From: Woeseiaceae bacterium
GTDB taxonomy: Bacteria > Pseudomonadota > Gammaproteobacteria > Steroidobacterales > Woeseiaceae
Direction of reading: 5' to 3'
Assembly (NCBI GenBank): GCA_021773135.1
Contig: JAJFKP010000049.1
Location: 1-64,000 of the forward strand
DNA: 64,000 nucleotides
The notes under the pieces were generated by a model that was not told where the DNA came from, did no database searches, and saw only the letters and a program-made list of their open reading frames with translations. Numbering within the stretch: position 1 is the stretch's first letter; every line of letters starts with the position of its first letter. The position numbers and the translations under genes were made by a program. This document shows positions 18,999-27,183 of this stretch, piece after piece.

Positions 18999-19026
18999 AT
19001 TGATCGATCAATTGTAAACGTATACC
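18999..19026. promoter_or_regulatory. Adjacent palindromes between galM and the LacI regulator
   Basis: ATTGATCGATCAAT (18999-19012) is a perfect 14-bp palindrome. It abuts TGTAAACGTATACC (19013-19026), which fits the LacI-type pattern shared with 5389, 17900 and 21667. Both lie in the short gap between the divergent galM and lacI-type genes, the expected place for autoregulation. Confidence 0.62.
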
Positions 19027-19068
19027 CTGCTAGCGGCAAAACCCACTAACTTCTTCCGGAGACTACCT

Positions 19069-20151
19069 GTGAAGCAGGCGTCAAACGATGCTGTTCCGCG
19101 ACAAGAAGCTGCTGAAGCAGAGGACATGCCAGACGTATCCATCAAAGAAGTTGCGCGGCTTGCCGGCGTGTCGATTGCCACCGTCTCGAGATGCATCAAC
19201 AATCCTGAAAAAGTCACCGCGAAAACGCGGCGTAAGGTTCAGGACGCAATTAGTCAGACAGGCTACTCGCCGAATAAATTGGCGCAGAGCTTTCGACGGG
19301 GTCGCACGAATATCGTTATGGTGGTGTTGCCGTCTGTAGGCGATCCGTTTTTTACTGCCGTGATGAACGGCATTCGGGGCGCGGCACGCGCCAAAGGCTA
19401 CTCGGTCCTGATTGAGGAAACACAGCTCAACACAATGACCGCCGATGAGATTGGCGCGATGCTCGTTTCGAATCAGACAGACGGCATCATTCTGCTGGCC
19501 AGCATGTCACCCTTTGGTAACGAAGTTCTGTCAGCGAAGAGCAAACGCAGGCTGCCTATTGTTGTAGGCTGTGAAAATGTGTCGCCTGAATTGGCCAACT
19601 TTCCGAGCGTGCACATTGACAATATTTCCGCCGCGAAAGAAGCAACCAATTATCTGATTTCACAAGGGCATCAGCGTATCGCTATGGTATGCGGACAGGC
19701 GTCATCACTGCTGACAAAGGACAGGGAATTTGGCTACCGCGCCGCAATGAAGCAAGCCGAATTGGCGATAGAAGATGGCTGGGTTGTTGAAGGTGACCTC
19801 ACAATTGCGGGGGCGCGAAAGGCCACTCGCATTCTGATGAATCATGGCAATAGGCCGACCGCGATTTTTTGTGCAAACGATGAAATGGCCATTGGTTGCC
19901 TTCACGAGGTCAAGTCTGCCGGACTGCAAGTCCCGCGTGACATTTCGATCATTGGGTTCGACGACATTCGCTACGCCGAAGTCACGGATCCGCCGCTCAC
20001 GACGATCAGTCAGCCTGCCGAAGAAATCGGTGAGCGGGTCATGTACCGACTGTGTCGCCGCATCGAGGCGGGCAACGGCGCAAGTAGCTCACCTGAAATC
20101 GTGCCGCACAAACTGGTCATCAGGCAATCCGTTGCCAAACCAGCCAGCTAG
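19069..20151 (+). CDS. LacI/GalR family transcriptional regulator
   Basis: 360 residues from a GTG start with GGAG 7 bases upstream; an internal ATG at 19126 lies just before the DNA-binding domain and is a less likely start. The LacI helix-turn-helix is VSIKEVARLAGVSIATVSR, followed by the hinge segment NKLAQSFRRGRTN. A periplasmic-binding-protein-like sugar domain follows (NIVMVVLPSVGDPFFTAV, DGIILLASMSP, GHQRIAMVCG, CANDEMAIGCL, DISIIGFDDI). It is divergent from galM and adjacent to xylBA. Four matching palindromes in the window mark its probable targets. The inducer is likely a pentose or related sugar, by context only. Confidence 0.95.
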   Translation: MKQASNDAVPRQEAAEAEDMPDVSIKEVARLAGVSIATVSRCINNPEKVTAKTRRKVQDAISQTGYSPNKLAQSFRRGRTNIVMVVLPSVGDPFFTAVMNGIRGAARAKGYSVLIEETQLNTMTADEIGAMLVSNQTDGIILLASMSPFGNEVLSAKSKRRLPIVVGCENVSPELANFPSVHIDNISAAKEATNYLISQGHQRIAMVCGQASSLLTKDREFGYRAAMKQAELAIEDGWVVEGDLTIAGARKATRILMNHGNRPTAIFCANDEMAIGCLHEVKSAGLQVPRDISIIGFDDIRYAEVTDPPLTTISQPAEEIGERVMYRLCRRIEAGNGASSSPEIVPHKLVIRQSVAKPAS

Positions 20152-20171
20152 TTGTTGACCTTTACCAGCAG

Positions 20172-21521
20172 TTACCGGCCTCCGAAGTCCTCGCTGCGGA
20201 CAGGCTGAGCTTTTTCCCATTCGTCCCGATCGACGGTGCGAACCTTCTGGGTAAAGACAAAGACCCCAAGCTTGTTGCCAACCACCAAATCGAGCAGCCC
20301 ATCCCCGTTGATGTCTCCACTTACCAGTTGCCGTCCGATACCGGCCTGGTCGTCGATTTGATGAGGCACAAAGTCGACCTGGCCATCCTTGCGCGTGAGC
20401 CGGAAATAGTAGACCACCGGGTCTTGTCGAGCGCCGGGGTCCTTGAAGTCGTGAGCCCGATAGGTCTTTCCGGTCACAATGTCTTTCAGGCCGTCGCCAT
20501 CCATATCGGCAAGTTCTACGGCGTGGAGCTGGGAGAACTGAACCCCATAGGGGTTGTCGGTATTGGTCGCCTCCTTGCTCATAATGACGCGCTCCTGGAA
20601 GGTGATCTTGTCACCAGTTCGGATCTGTTCAAACCAGCTCAGTCCCCAACCGTGAGCGTCCAGGCTGGTAATGATGTCGTTGAGCCCGTCGCCATTCACG
20701 TCATAGGCATAAATATTGGCTCCCCCCTTCAACAAAATATCCCACGGGTCGTTTCCCTTCCGATCAATGAACGGGAAGGGGTGAAATGCCCAATCCGGAT
20801 CGCCTTCCAGGGAGGCGGGTTGTTGCAACCATCCATTCCCGTGCATGAAGTCCATGCGTCCGTCGCCGTCGACATCCCCAATTCCCATTCCGTGGGTGTA
20901 GTGATGAATTTCATCTTCGTGGGTCGATATCGGGTGAAAGATCCAGGGAAGCGTTGGAGCGACAGGGTTCGGCGACACATAACCGTAATGTTTGCCGTAG
21001 GCCATTAACAGTTCAGGCATCCCATCGCCGGTCAGGTCTTTGAAGTCAGGCGCTTCGTTTTTAACACGGTCAATGACGAAGTGGCGCTCCCAGTGCTCCG
21101 GCCGCTCCGGCGGTTGACCACTGAAAGATTCGCCCGGGTTCTGGTACCAGTAAGCAGGGGTATTGGGAAGTCCCGCTGTCAGGACATCCGGCCAGCCGTC
21201 CGCATTGATATCGAAGACGTACGAAAAGAAATTGTCGTTAGAGTAAATCCCAAAATCGTATGGCAACCGCTTGGTCGGTGCGACCGCCGGATAGAATTCG
21301 TAACGGTGGGTGAAGTCGGGACCCAGCCACATGTGCGGTCCACTGACGATATCCTGGTGGCCATCCTGATTAAAGTCGCCGAAACTGGCGCCTTCCGACC
21401 AATAGACGGGGGTCAGTTCCTGTTTTTCAAATTCACGAATAACAAGGTCGTTGGCCTGAACGCAAACCGTTAAAGATAAGTATGCGAATATCAATGTTGC
21501 GATGCGCTGAATTCTGTTCAT
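20172..21521 (-). CDS. Secreted FG-GAP/VCBS repeat protein, probable seven-bladed propeller
   Basis: 449 residues with a signal peptide ending near VCVQA. Seven calcium-loop motifs are visible: DFNQDGHQD, DINADGWPD, DLTGDGMPE, DVDGDGRMD, DVNGDGLND, DMDGDGLKD and DINGDGLLD. That count fits a seven-bladed integrin-like beta-propeller. No catalytic domain is recognised. Proteins of this sort are periplasmic or surface proteins that bind partners or carbohydrate; the role here is unknown. It is convergent with the LacI regulator. A LacI-type palindrome at 21667 lies 146 bases upstream of its start, placing it in the sugar regulon by inference. Confidence 0.88.
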   Translation of the reverse strand: MNRIQRIATLIFAYLSLTVCVQANDLVIREFEKQELTPVYWSEGASFGDFNQDGHQDIVSGPHMWLGPDFTHRYEFYPAVAPTKRLPYDFGIYSNDNFFSYVFDINADGWPDVLTAGLPNTPAYWYQNPGESFSGQPPERPEHWERHFVIDRVKNEAPDFKDLTGDGMPELLMAYGKHYGYVSPNPVAPTLPWIFHPISTHEDEIHHYTHGMGIGDVDGDGRMDFMHGNGWLQQPASLEGDPDWAFHPFPFIDRKGNDPWDILLKGGANIYAYDVNGDGLNDIITSLDAHGWGLSWFEQIRTGDKITFQERVIMSKEATNTDNPYGVQFSQLHAVELADMDGDGLKDIVTGKTYRAHDFKDPGARQDPVVYYFRLTRKDGQVDFVPHQIDDQAGIGRQLVSGDINGDGLLDLVVGNKLGVFVFTQKVRTVDRDEWEKAQPVRSEDFGGR

Positions 21522-22024
21522 CTCAGTACCTCATCCGGGTCATCCCGGCTTTGCACCCTGGTGTCATCAAGCGTGACCGTAATGGCCCCGCTTGCCATCG
21601 GATAGCCAAAAAAATTCGTGCCTTTCAGCATCACCGCGAAAGACTGTTAATAATATTTCTTCGTCTTGAAAACGATTACATTACTCTATCGTACCTTGGA
21701 TCCAGTCTGCAAATTATTCTACTGAATAATTCGTAGGCAACAAATGGTCATACGCAAGTAACAAGTAATTCCTTCTGTAAATAAACAGGTCAAGAACCGG
21801 ATTAATGTTCATGCAGCGTTTCCCTTGCGGATTGCGTCGGACGCTATAAGAGACGGGTTCAGGCGACACCCGGTTCACCCGGACGCCCCCCGATCCCCTT
21901 TAGCATCAAATTGACTTTGCCGATCTGCAGGAAGCCCGTGATCTATTGCTTTTGATCGCCTCGTCTTCGTGCATCATTGATCCAGAAGGCGTCCCGCCCG
22001 CGCGGTGAAAACGTAGCTGGAGAA
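21522..22024. other. Intergenic region upstream of the FG-GAP gene
   Basis: No intact gene. It contains the operator at 21667, an AT-rich promoter-like stretch at 21640-21810, and then degenerate sequence leading into the IS256 remnant. Confidence 0.45.
21667..21680. promoter_or_regulatory. Candidate LacI-family operator before the FG-GAP gene
   Basis: TGAAAACGATTACA (reverse complement TGTAATCGTTTTCA) fits the 14-bp pattern of the sites at 5389, 17900 and 19013. It is 146 bases upstream of the minus-strand gene starting at 21521. Confidence 0.6.
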
Positions 22025-22250
22025 GAACTGGAACGCCAACTTCAGCAGAAAGATGCCAAAGAATCGCGGTGCGTTTCCGAACGAATTGTCGATCCGGAAG
22101 ATTTTATATCTCGCGTGCAGAACGCCGCGCAGAGTTGGAACCGGCCGATTTGCGATTGGCAGGCAGCGCTCAATCAATTCGTCATATTTTTCGAAGATCG
22201 GGTGCTAGACTAAAATGCAGTTACAAAGCTTACATTGACACGCTCGCCGG
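22025..22250 (+). pseudogene. Second IS256-family transposase remnant, 3' end only
   Basis: The frames carry PKNRGAFPNELSIRKILYLA and, after a frameshift, NRPICDWQAALNQFVIFFED, the extreme C-terminus of an IS256 transposase. The DNA is closely similar to 9237-9371 (for example GCGTTTCCGAAC, GGAACCGGCCGATT and CAATCAATTCGTCATATT). The tail after the stop, with AATGCAG and TTGACACG, also matches 9380-9415 and probably contains the right inverted terminus. It ends about 15 bases before the SSS symporter start. Confidence 0.8.
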
Positions 22251-22264
22251 GGAACCTCGACAAC

Positions 22265-23935
22265 ATGACTACTTTGAACCTGGTCGACTGGACAGTCGTT
22301 GGACTATATTTTCTTGTACTGCTGATCGTTGTAATCGCAGTAACGCGCAAGCAGCAAAACACAACGGATTATTTTCTCGCTGGCCGGAATGTCGGGTTCT
22401 TTGCGATCGGCGCGTCGATTTTTGCCTCGAACATCGGTTCGGAGCATGTCGTTGGCCTGGCGGGGCAGGGCGCGTCGACCGGGCTTGCCATGGCGCATTA
22501 CGAACTGCATGCGTGGATCGTCGTGCTGCTCGCCTGGATCTTCGTGCCGTTCTACTACGAGTCGAAAGTTTTTACGATACCCGAGTTCCTCGAGCGGCGC
22601 TTCGGCCCGAAGCCGCGCTGGATGCTGTCGCTGGTATCGCTTGCGGCCTATGTGCTGACCAAGGTGTCGGTGACCGTTTACGCCGGCGCGGTGGTATTCA
22701 GTACGCTGCTGCCGGACACGTTCGGCTCGCCGCAGAATGCGTTCTGGGTTGGCGCGATCGCAACCGTCTTGCTGACGGGTCTGTACACCGTCGCGGGCGG
22801 CCTGCGCGCCGTGCTCTACACGGACTCGGTACAGGCCGTAATCCTTATCATCGGCTCGGTGGCGGTGACCTGGTTCGGACTCGACCGGCTCGGCGGCTGG
22901 GGAGAGTTGCGGGAGTTCACCAGCCAGAATGTCGCGCAGTACGCGCTGTGGCGGCCATTGTCCGACCCGGATTTTCCCTGGCTGGGGATCCTGATTGCAT
23001 CGCCTATCGTTGGCATATGGTACTGGTGCACGGACCAGTACATCGTGCAGCGTACGTTGGCCGCCAGGGACTTGAAGACGGCGCGGCGCGGCGCCCTGTT
23101 CGGCGCGTTTCTCAAGGTCTCGCCGGTGATGATCTTCCTGATCCCGGGCCTGATCGGTGCCGCGCTAAACGCGCGCGGCCTGCTAGCGATTCCGCTGACA
23201 TCGGGCGGCGGTCTTGCCGGCGACCAGGTGTTTCCGACCATGGTAACGACGCTGCTGCCGGAGGGCCTGCGCGGTCTTGTCGTTGCGGCGTTGATGGCGG
23301 CGCTGATGAGTTCACTGTCGTCACTGTTCAACTCGACGGCAACACTGTTCACCGTGGATATCTACGAAAAATTACGCCCCGCAGCAAGCCAGCTGCATCT
23401 CGTCACCGTCGGCCGCCTGGTCACCGTGGTCGTCGTGTTGCTCGGTCTCGCATGGATTCCGATAATGCCACTGATATCGGAGGGAGGTCTTTACCAGTAC
23501 CTGCAGAACGTGCAGGGGTATCTCGCGCCGCCGATCACTGCAGTGTTCCTGTTGGGCCTGTTCTCGAGCCGCATCAACACTCGCGGCGCGGTGTGGGGAC
23601 TCGGTCTCGGCTTCGTGCTCGGCATGAGCAAGCTCGTCATACAGGCCCTGTTTGGCGCAGGCAAGATCGAGTCGCCCGCATTGCTTGCGGCGATCGGTGA
23701 CTTCAATTTCCTGTATTTCTCCGGTGTCCTGTTCGTGATCTGTGTTGTCACCATCGTCGTGGCCTCGCGGACCGACACTGCGCCGGATCGTGAGCGTATT
23801 CGCGGCCTGACTTATGACTCGATTGATCGTGCCGCGATGCGCGCGAGTTGGGATCGCAGGGATGTCGCCGCCACCGCGGTCGTGCTGGGGCTGGTCGCTG
23901 CAATATACCTTTACTTCTCGTTCTGGGTCGGCTGA
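22265..23935 (+). CDS. SSS family sodium:solute symporter, SGLT type
   Basis: 556 residues from ATG 22265; an upstream TTG at 22235 lies in the IS tail and is less likely. About 14 membrane segments are visible. Landmarks are DYFLAGRNVGFFAIGAS, ASNIGSEHVVGLAGQGAS (a sodium/substrate region of SGLT-like carriers), VYTVAGGLRAVLYTD-type TVAGGLRAVLYTDSVQ, and PALMAALMSSLSSLFNSTAT-like LMAALMSSLSSLFNST. It drives uptake of a sugar or similar solute with sodium. The nearby sugar genes suggest a monosaccharide, but no LacI-type palindrome is seen upstream. An IS256 remnant abuts its 5' end. Confidence 0.92.
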   Translation: MTTLNLVDWTVVGLYFLVLLIVVIAVTRKQQNTTDYFLAGRNVGFFAIGASIFASNIGSEHVVGLAGQGASTGLAMAHYELHAWIVVLLAWIFVPFYYESKVFTIPEFLERRFGPKPRWMLSLVSLAAYVLTKVSVTVYAGAVVFSTLLPDTFGSPQNAFWVGAIATVLLTGLYTVAGGLRAVLYTDSVQAVILIIGSVAVTWFGLDRLGGWGELREFTSQNVAQYALWRPLSDPDFPWLGILIASPIVGIWYWCTDQYIVQRTLAARDLKTARRGALFGAFLKVSPVMIFLIPGLIGAALNARGLLAIPLTSGGGLAGDQVFPTMVTTLLPEGLRGLVVAALMAALMSSLSSLFNSTATLFTVDIYEKLRPAASQLHLVTVGRLVTVVVVLLGLAWIPIMPLISEGGLYQYLQNVQGYLAPPITAVFLLGLFSSRINTRGAVWGLGLGFVLGMSKLVIQALFGAGKIESPALLAAIGDFNFLYFSGVLFVICVVTIVVASRTDTAPDRERIRGLTYDSIDRAAMRASWDRRDVAATAVVLGLVAAIYLYFSFWVG

Positions 23936-24520
23936 CGACGCGGCCGTGACCTGACATTGAAAGCCATTATGAATTGTGCTGGCGGCACAGGCGCCGGCGT
24001 TCACCGCAGTGGTAAGTCGCATCAAAAACTATTGGTTCGACTTCGGCGGCAATCGGAAGCTGATACAAACCGCGTCACCATGCTGTGCAGCAGGATTCGT
24101 CGAGGTGGACGGTTTTCCGCACCGCAGTGTCCAGACACTCGCGGCGACAACGTAGCGTTGAGACGGCGATGCACGGTTCTCGGCAGCGCTTATCAGCGCA
24201 CAGCATGTAAACGGGCCATCAAACTTACTGATTTAAACGGCTACGATTCTTGGTCTATACGACTACGAACCAGTCGGTCGAGAGTTCGATCCGAGCAACG
24301 CATGGCGGTATCGACATACGCCGAAGACGCGCCGCAAGGGTGAATTCACGAAGTGAGCGAATCACACTCTCTGTGCGCGACCTACTGAATAGGGTACCCG
24401 ACGCGGGCCATTTTTCGTTTGCAGATGAGCGGAACGAAATCTCCGAAGGTGGTTCATCCAAGGCCGGCACTGCCGCCCGACAGTCGCGAGAACAATGTGA
24501 GCAGCTTCCTGGATTCTCTT
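23936..24520. other. Intergenic region between the symporter and the ArsR unit
   Basis: 585 bases without a recognisable gene on either strand; no strong terminator is seen after the symporter. Confidence 0.4.
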
Positions 24521-24550
24521 GAAATAGTTTCATATTTGTGAAACTATTTC
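24521..24550. promoter_or_regulatory. Operator-like inverted repeat just before the ArsR gene
   Basis: GAAATAGTTTCA (24521-24532) and TGAAACTATTTC (24539-24550) are perfect 12-bp inverted arms around a 6-base centre. The repeat ends 4 bases before the ATG and takes up the ribosome-site position. This is the shape of an ArsR-type autoregulatory operator. Confidence 0.72.
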
Positions 24551-24554
24551 TTTT

Positions 24555-24896
24555 ATGGAAAATGATTTAACCGGGATTGACGGCACGTTCGACGCTTTAG
24601 CTGATCCGACGCGGCGAGCGATCGTCGAGCTACTTGTGCAGAAACCGCATCGCGCGAGTGAGCTCGCTGTTGCGACCGGGATCTCCCGGTCGCGCATGAG
24701 CAAACATCTCCGGGTTCTTCTCGACGCCGGCCTCGCCAGGGACGAGCGTCCACCGGATGACGCCCGGGCGCGGGTTTTCTACATGCGTCCGGAAGGGATT
24801 GGTGACGTGCAAGAGTGGCTCGCGAGGCTGCAGAAAGAGTGGGACGCCCAGTTGCGGTCATTTAAAAGACACATGGAAAAGAAGGGGAACGCATGA
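24555..24896 (+). CDS. ArsR family transcriptional regulator
   Basis: 113 residues. A winged helix-turn-helix covers most of the protein: FDALADPTRRAIVELLVQK, ASELAVATGISRSRMSKHL and ARVFYMRPEGI. No metal-binding cysteine motif is present, so it belongs to the group paired with SRPBCC/AHSA1 proteins. The gene overlaps the next by 4 bases (ATGA), so the two are translationally coupled. A perfect inverted repeat sits immediately upstream, with no clear Shine-Dalgarno sequence between it and the start. Confidence 0.92.
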   Translation: MENDLTGIDGTFDALADPTRRAIVELLVQKPHRASELAVATGISRSRMSKHLRVLLDAGLARDERPPDDARARVFYMRPEGIGDVQEWLARLQKEWDAQLRSFKRHMEKKGNA

Positions 24897-25702
24897 GCGA
24901 TTCGATATCGTCATCTGTGGACGTTGCGGTGGACACAACCACTGCATTCAAGGTCTTTACCGAGGAGATCAACTGTTGGTGGTTGCAAGGACCCATCAAT
25001 TTTCACGATGGCACGCAGGCCTACGAAAAACGCATTGAACCCGGCGTTGGCGGCAGGATTCTTGAAGTCTACGACTTCGCCTCCGGCGATGGACTGGAAC
25101 TCGGTCGCGTCACCGCATGGGACCCTGGAACGCGGTTGGCATGGTCGAGCTCAATCGACGATGTCGTCACCGAGGTCCGGTTCGAACCGATTGACGGCGG
25201 CACGCGCGTTACGGTTATCGCAACGATCGCGGGTGAAGACAAAGGAGGCACGGCATGGGTCCGCATGACGCCGGTCTGGTTGGGCGGTTGGATGCAGAAA
25301 CGCGACACCGAGCCACGCGAAGCAAAGCGCATGTCGCGATTGGGCCTCGCGGTGCACTACGAAGATCCTGTGGCTGCGGCGGCCTGGCTGTGCGATGTGT
25401 TCGCGTTAGAACCCGCCGGAAATATACCGACGAAGCAAGGCGACGAGTTCATGTGGATCGAGTTTCACGTCGGGAATGCCTCCCTCATGGTCTTCGACCG
25501 TGATGGCAACAAGGCGGCGGTGACGCATACCCCTTGGGTGTTTGTGGATGACCTGGACGAACGGTTCGAGCATGTTCAACAACGTGGCGCGGAGATCGTC
25601 AACGGCATCGAGCACCACGGCGCGCGTTGGTTTACAGCGGCGGATCTGGAGGGCAACCACTGGACCTTCGCTCAGGCTACACCCTGGATGCAGTCAACTT
25701 AG
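24893..25702 (+). CDS. AHSA1/SRPBCC plus VOC (glyoxalase-like) fusion protein
   Basis: 269 residues with two domains. Residues 1-140 form an AHSA1-type SRPBCC domain (VDTTTAFKVFTEEINCWW, EPGVGGRILEVYDF, LGRVTAWDPGTRLAWS, VRFEPIDGGTRVTV). Residues 145-266 are a VOC domain (GLAVHYEDPVAAAAWLCDVF, FMWIEFHVGNASLMVF, WVFVDDLDERFEHVQQRGA, GARWFTAADLEGNHWTFAQ). SRPBCC domains bind hydrophobic ligands and VOC domains often bind metals or drugs. Coupling to an ArsR regulator suggests a small ligand-sensing or detoxifying unit. The substrate is unknown. Confidence 0.88.
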   Translation: MSDSISSSVDVAVDTTTAFKVFTEEINCWWLQGPINFHDGTQAYEKRIEPGVGGRILEVYDFASGDGLELGRVTAWDPGTRLAWSSSIDDVVTEVRFEPIDGGTRVTVIATIAGEDKGGTAWVRMTPVWLGGWMQKRDTEPREAKRMSRLGLAVHYEDPVAAAAWLCDVFALEPAGNIPTKQGDEFMWIEFHVGNASLMVFDRDGNKAAVTHTPWVFVDDLDERFEHVQQRGAEIVNGIEHHGARWFTAADLEGNHWTFAQATPWMQST

Positions 25703-25814
25703 CGGAACCCTTGTAGTTTCTGACTCCGGAGTGCACGACTACGTTGTAGATCAGACACAGTCTCGGAGGAAGAGGTAACTGTGAACATGAGAGTGGGGGT
25801 ATCGTGTTTCTATA

Positions 25815-25836
25815 TCCGCTTCTGGCCAGAAGCGGA
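25815..25836. repeat. Short-form palindromic repeat (perfect 22 bp)
   Basis: A perfect palindrome: TCCGCTTCTGG followed by its reverse complement CCAGAAGCGGA. It is the cleanest copy of the short repeat form found between genes from here to 35.4 kb. A weaker copy follows at 25869-25892. Confidence 0.75.
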
Positions 25837-25868
25837 CATCGAATCAGATGAAAACGCCGAAAACCTAG

Positions 25869-25892
25869 GTCCGCTTTCGGCCAGGAACGGTC
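25869..25892. repeat. Short-form palindromic repeat, degenerate
   Basis: GTCCGCTTTCGGCCAGGAAC and the next bases match the short repeat with a few changes. Confidence 0.5.
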
Positions 25893-25936
25893 TGTCAGCA
25901 TCTTGTCATCGGAACCTTTGCCATCGGCTTTGATTT

Positions 25937-26323
25937 TCAGTTTCCGCCTGCCGCTTTTCTCGCAGCACCCAAGTCATACGTAACGTAAAACTCCGTTTGA
26001 TACGCACCCCAAGCACCATTCTCGATCGCCAGATTTACCCGCCGCAAATGGTCGGGTGGAAATCGCAGGACAATGACCTGACCGATACCCATCATTACGT
26101 AGTGATCGACGATTTCGACACCCTCCGGCGGAAATAGATCACCAAACCCTGACGCGTCAAGCAGGACGCGACGTTCTACATTATTCATCGACTGGTCGTG
26201 CTTGAGAAATACGGTCAATAACATCGTATCTTTGTCCGCTAATAAGGGCCCCTGGTTCTGTGCAACGCTGACGTTGCTGATCAAGACAATCATTAGACCT
26301 ACTGTAAGTAATGTTCGATTCAT
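25937..26323 (-). CDS. Small secreted protein of unknown function
   Basis: 128 residues from ATG 26323, which has GGAG about 8 bases upstream; the frame is open further but lacks a better start. A signal peptide ends near VSVAQ. The mature part (MLLTVFLKHDQSMNNVERR, HYVMMGIGQVIVLRFPPDH, GAWGAYQTEFYVTYDL) looks like a small alpha/beta ferredoxin-like fold, as in muconolactone-isomerase-like proteins. That is a guess from pattern only. It stands alone between short repeats. Confidence 0.65.
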   Translation of the reverse strand: MNRTLLTVGLMIVLISNVSVAQNQGPLLADKDTMLLTVFLKHDQSMNNVERRVLLDASGFGDLFPPEGVEIVDHYVMMGIGQVIVLRFPPDHLRRVNLAIENGAWGAYQTEFYVTYDLGAARKAAGGN

Positions 26324-26506
26324 GACCTGCTCCACGCTAATTACCATTTGCCAAATCTACTGTCCGGCGGTGATTCCATTGTAGTGCCTTGGTGACGTGA
26401 CCGGTTGCAGTTGAATATCATCATTGGGAACACCGGGAGCCGCTCAGCACGTAAGAAATTCTACCACCAGAGTGTCTGATTCCGGGGTATACCGGATACT
26501 CGGCAC

Positions 26507-27061
26507 TCAATGCCGCGAGCGGCTAGTATCGGCGATAAGCAACCGGCCGCTAATTCTGTTTCCTATTTCAGCAACCCCAGGGTCTGCATGCAATTGCCGT
26601 TGGTACTCGGCATCGTCCATGTTTCCACGGGACTCAAGAATCAGCCCATCCTCGCTCAGAGTCCATTGCTCGAAGCCTTTGAGGTCAACTGGATTCCCGG
26701 TACCGCCCGGACCCGTATTCGTGCCGGTCCAGTGCCAGTGGAACTCTACGAACTCATCAGACTGACAAACCTCGACCAATCGGATGAGCATGTCGGGGAA
26801 GGCTGACACGATGCTCCCAGCGGTTTCCGCTATCGTCTCGCGACCAACTGATCGTTCACCATCGTTAATTCGGAACGTGCGGTCTTCGGCAAAAAAAGAC
26901 GCGAATGCAACTGGGTCGCCATTGCTCCATGTGCCTGCGCAGCGGGTGGCAAATTCAGTCAAGCCGGTCCCATTAGTTGACTCGTCGGGCGACTCGCACG
27001 CCGACAACAGCATGGATGCAGCGATCATCAGTGCCAGAACATTCGCTGAGACCTTCCACAT
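26507..27061 (-). CDS. Lipoprotein with SnoaL/NTF2-like domain
   Basis: 184 residues from ATG 27061, with GGGGA upstream; an ATG 21 bases earlier is possible. The lipobox is LLSAC, so it is an outer-membrane or periplasmic lipoprotein. The mature part has the NTF2-like pattern FATRCAGTWSNGDPVAFASF, then FAEDRTFRINDG, VSAFPDMLIRLVEV, FVEFHWHWTGTN and FEQWTLSEDGLILESRG. Members of this superfamily bind or isomerise small hydrophobic ligands; no catalytic claim can be made. Its start lies 40 bases from a long-form intergenic repeat. Confidence 0.8.
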   Translation of the reverse strand: MWKVSANVLALMIAASMLLSACESPDESTNGTGLTEFATRCAGTWSNGDPVAFASFFAEDRTFRINDGERSVGRETIAETAGSIVSAFPDMLIRLVEVCQSDEFVEFHWHWTGTNTGPGGTGNPVDLKGFEQWTLSEDGLILESRGNMDDAEYQRQLHADPGVAEIGNRISGRLLIADTSRSRH

Positions 27062-27100
27062 GTGATTCCCCAAAGTTCGCATAGCTTGCTATTGTGAACG

Positions 27101-27170
27101 AACGCTTCGGGTCAGCAGCGGCCTCTAAACAGTTTGGCAGGCCAGCGGCTGGTTTCGGCGAAACGCAGCC
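27101..27170 (-). repeat. Long-form dispersed intergenic repeat, copy 1
   Basis: Read on the minus strand it has GCCGAAACCAGCCGCTGG, CCAAACTGTTTAGAGGCCGC and GACCCGAAGC. It aligns along its length with copies at 27608, 28697, 33618 and 34801. Confidence 0.7.
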
Positions 27171-27183
27171 ACGCCTGATGTCA

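Noticed and set aside
20328-21008. 226-codon plus-strand frame opposite the FG-GAP gene.
   Set aside because: It is the antisense of seven well-formed calcium-loop repeats; no family features of its own.
22069-23700. 543-codon open frame overlapping the SSS symporter in another frame.
   Set aside because: Arg-rich shadow frame of a GC-rich gene; the symporter frame has clear membrane segments and family motifs.
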